Source: Actinomycetes bacterium
GTDB lineage: Bacteria; Actinomycetota; Acidimicrobiia; Acidimicrobiales; Acidimicrobiaceae
Direction of reading: 5' to 3'
Assembly (NCBI GenBank): GCA_021790855.1
Contig: JAJYFP010000037.1
Coordinates: 1 to 6,615, forward strand
DNA length: 6,615 nt
The stretch's first letter is position 1. The number at the start of each line of letters is the position of its first letter. A program made the translations under genes and the position numbers. This document shows, in pieces, positions 5,695-6,615 of the stretch. The notes under the pieces were generated by a model. That model ran no database searches and was not told the DNA's origin. It was given only the letters and a program-made list of their open reading frames with translations.

Positions 5695-6417
5695 AATGGG
5701 ACTCGAACTTACTCTACTCGCCACCCTAAATGCTGCACATGCTGCTCCAAAACCGTTGTCTATACCCATCACAGAAACTCCTTGAGCACACGAAGCTGTC
5801 ATCGCTAAAAGTGCAGTCAAACCATCGAAGGAAGACCCGTATCCTGCCGAAGTAGGAACTGCAACTATCGGTTGCGGAAGGAGACCACCAACTACCGAGG
5901 CTAACGCACCCTCCATTCCAGCTACCACGACCACCACGTCAAAGTCATAGAGCTCAGGAAGTATCTCTAAGATACGGTCAACGTGTGCAACCCCCACGTC
6001 CGCATAGACCTTAGCGTTAATACCAAGAGCAAAAAGCGTGCCTTTACATTCATATGCTACCCTCAAGTCAGAGGTCCCCGCGGTAAGGATGACTACCTCT
6101 GAAGGGATCGGCGTGGGCTCGCCTATTACAACTGCTCTATAGCTTGCCTCAGATCTCAGATCAGGAAAGACATTGATGCTATCCGCTTCAACATCGTCAA
6201 TCGCTTTGATCTCATTAACCACGTCATCTGTACAGCGTGTAACAATAACAGGGTCACCACTACTCAAGAGGTGGTGACGAACGATCGCCACCACCTCTTG
6301 AGTAGTCTTTGACTGTGCATAGATTGCTTCGGGCATACCCAGCCGTTGTTTGCGGGCTAGATCAACCCTCGCCACTACATCCCGACTTGTACTAATAGAA
6401 AGACCTTCGTAGTTCAT
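5677..6417 (-). CDS. larB: LarB, nickel-pincer cofactor biosynthesis protein (NaAD carboxylase/hydrolase)
   Basis: This 246-residue protein, the usual length, matches LarB. The enzyme carboxylates C5 of the pyridinium ring of nicotinic acid adenine dinucleotide and hydrolyses the phosphoanhydride, the first step of NPN cofactor synthesis. The N-terminal segment ARVDLARKQRLGMPEAIYA (16-34) is the typical LarB lead-in. The C-terminal half is PurE/AIR-carboxylase-like: LTAGTSDLRVA (111-121), DVGVAHVDRI (140-149), VVAGMEGALASVVGGL (164-179), VPTSAGYGSSFDGL (187-200) and IDNGFGA (219-225). Cys210 in MTASCAQGV sits where, as I recall, LarB has the cysteine that bonds covalently to the pyridinium ring. 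ATG 6417 gives a full-length family N terminus, but its ribosome-binding site is poor: AGAGAG directly abuts the ATG, and AGG is about 9 nt away beside a small hairpin. It is the first gene of the larB-larC-aldo/keto reductase cluster. It contains an 18-bp perfect inverted repeat. Confidence 0.94.
   Translation of the reverse strand: MNYEGLSISTSRDVVARVDLARKQRLGMPEAIYAQSKTTQEVVAIVRHHLLSSGDPVIVTRCTDDVVNEIKAIDDVEADSINVFPDLRSEASYRAVVIGEPTPIPSEVVILTAGTSDLRVAYECKGTLFALGINAKVYADVGVAHVDRILEILPELYDFDVVVVVAGMEGALASVVGGLLPQPIVAVPTSAGYGSSFDGLTALLAMTASCAQGVSVMGIDNGFGAACAAFRVASRVSSSPIIEALS
6259..6306. repeat. 18-bp perfect inverted repeat inside larB
   Basis: ACTACTCAAGAGGTGGTG (6259-6276) is the exact reverse complement of CACCACCTCTTGAGTAGT (6289-6306). 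The 12-nt spacer can add CGA/TCG pairs (6278-6280/6285-6287) after one A/C mismatch, leaving a 4-nt loop. On the coding strand the arms are exactly six codons each, in frame: residues T38-V43 (TTQEVV) and H48-S53 (HHLLSS). The surrounding protein aligns with LarB without an obvious insertion. Confidence 0.92.
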
Positions 6418-6615
6418 CTCTCTAGCCTAGTTGCAGGCTCTTTCTATCAAATACTTGCTGACGTAACATTCACGACGGGCATCTTATAGTTCTAAGCGTT
6501 CGCAACTTAGCCAATAGGTCCAACGCACTTTCAGCTTCTTTAAGTCACAAAATTCCGTCAAGAGTCGTCACGGGCTTCGAATTCGAGAATTTTAGGTCTA
6601 GGATCACTAGTGTGA
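6418..6615 (-). other. Upstream region of larB, no gene seen
   Basis: These 198 bases precede larB and should hold its promoter. On the minus strand a TTGACG (6562-6557) could be a -35, but no good -10 follows at 16-18 nt. TATAAG near 6487 is a possible -10 without a clear -35. A 5-bp hairpin AGCCT/AGGCT with a 6-nt loop (6424-6439) ends 6 nt before the larB ATG, and CTAAG/CTTAG (6492-6496/6506-6510) forms another small one. TCGAATTCGA and CACTAGTG are short palindromes near the edge. Nothing here resembles a tRNA or known riboswitch, and no edge-crossing gene could be supported. Confidence 0.4.

Noticed and set aside
6068..6102. 8-bp inverted repeat TCAGAGGT/ACCTCTGA in larB.
   Set aside because: Its length and 19-nt loop are within chance expectation, unlike the 18-bp repeat further along the gene.
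6560..6600. Possible tRNA T-arm (TTCGAAT) near the right edge.
   Set aside because: The flanking bases do not form the 5-bp T-stem, and no anticodon or acceptor stem is visible.

Overview
The window looks like chromosomal DNA of a bacterium of moderate GC content (roughly half GC by eye). It is probably an actinobacterium: the left-edge gene resembles the PPA1498-type metallophosphoesterases, named from Cutibacterium acnes, and two genes appear to start with TTG. The moderate GC could fit an acidimicrobial or similar lineage, but that is a guess.

Layout from left to right. (1) Positions 1-918, minus strand: the first 306 codons of a PPA1498-type metallophosphoesterase that runs off the left edge. 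(2) Positions 919-1266: a divergent intergenic region packed with secondary structure. It holds a hairpin beside the Shine-Dalgarno sequence, a complete three-way junction, a 24-nt perfect palindrome and another hairpin. (3) Positions 1267-2298, plus strand: a patatin-like phospholipase. (4) Positions 2299-2500: a convergent intergenic region with one long imperfect stem-loop. (5) Positions 2501-6417, minus strand: four co-directional genes, in transcription order larB, larC, an aldo/keto reductase and an alpha/beta hydrolase of the hormone-sensitive-lipase type. (6) Positions 6418-6615: the presumed leader and promoter region of larB.

LarB and LarC are two of the three enzymes that build the nickel-pincer nucleotide (NPN) cofactor. 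LarB carboxylates nicotinic acid adenine dinucleotide and cleaves its phosphoanhydride. LarC inserts nickel in a CTP-dependent step. The sulfur-inserting LarE and the user enzyme LarA are not in this window. larB and larC overlap by 4 nt (TTGA), and larC and the aldo/keto reductase overlap by 11 nt, so the three are probably one translationally coupled unit. The hydrolase follows after an 89-bp gap and may be an operon member or have its own promoter.

The most unusual content is structural. Besides the folded leader-like region at 940-1071, both lar genes carry very long perfect inverted repeats inside ordinary, conserved coding sequence: 18-bp arms in larB and a 32-nt uninterrupted palindrome in larC. 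The larB/larC junction can also fold so that the larC ribosome-binding site is paired and its TTG start sits in a tetraloop. No mobile element, CRISPR array, tRNA or rRNA was seen.
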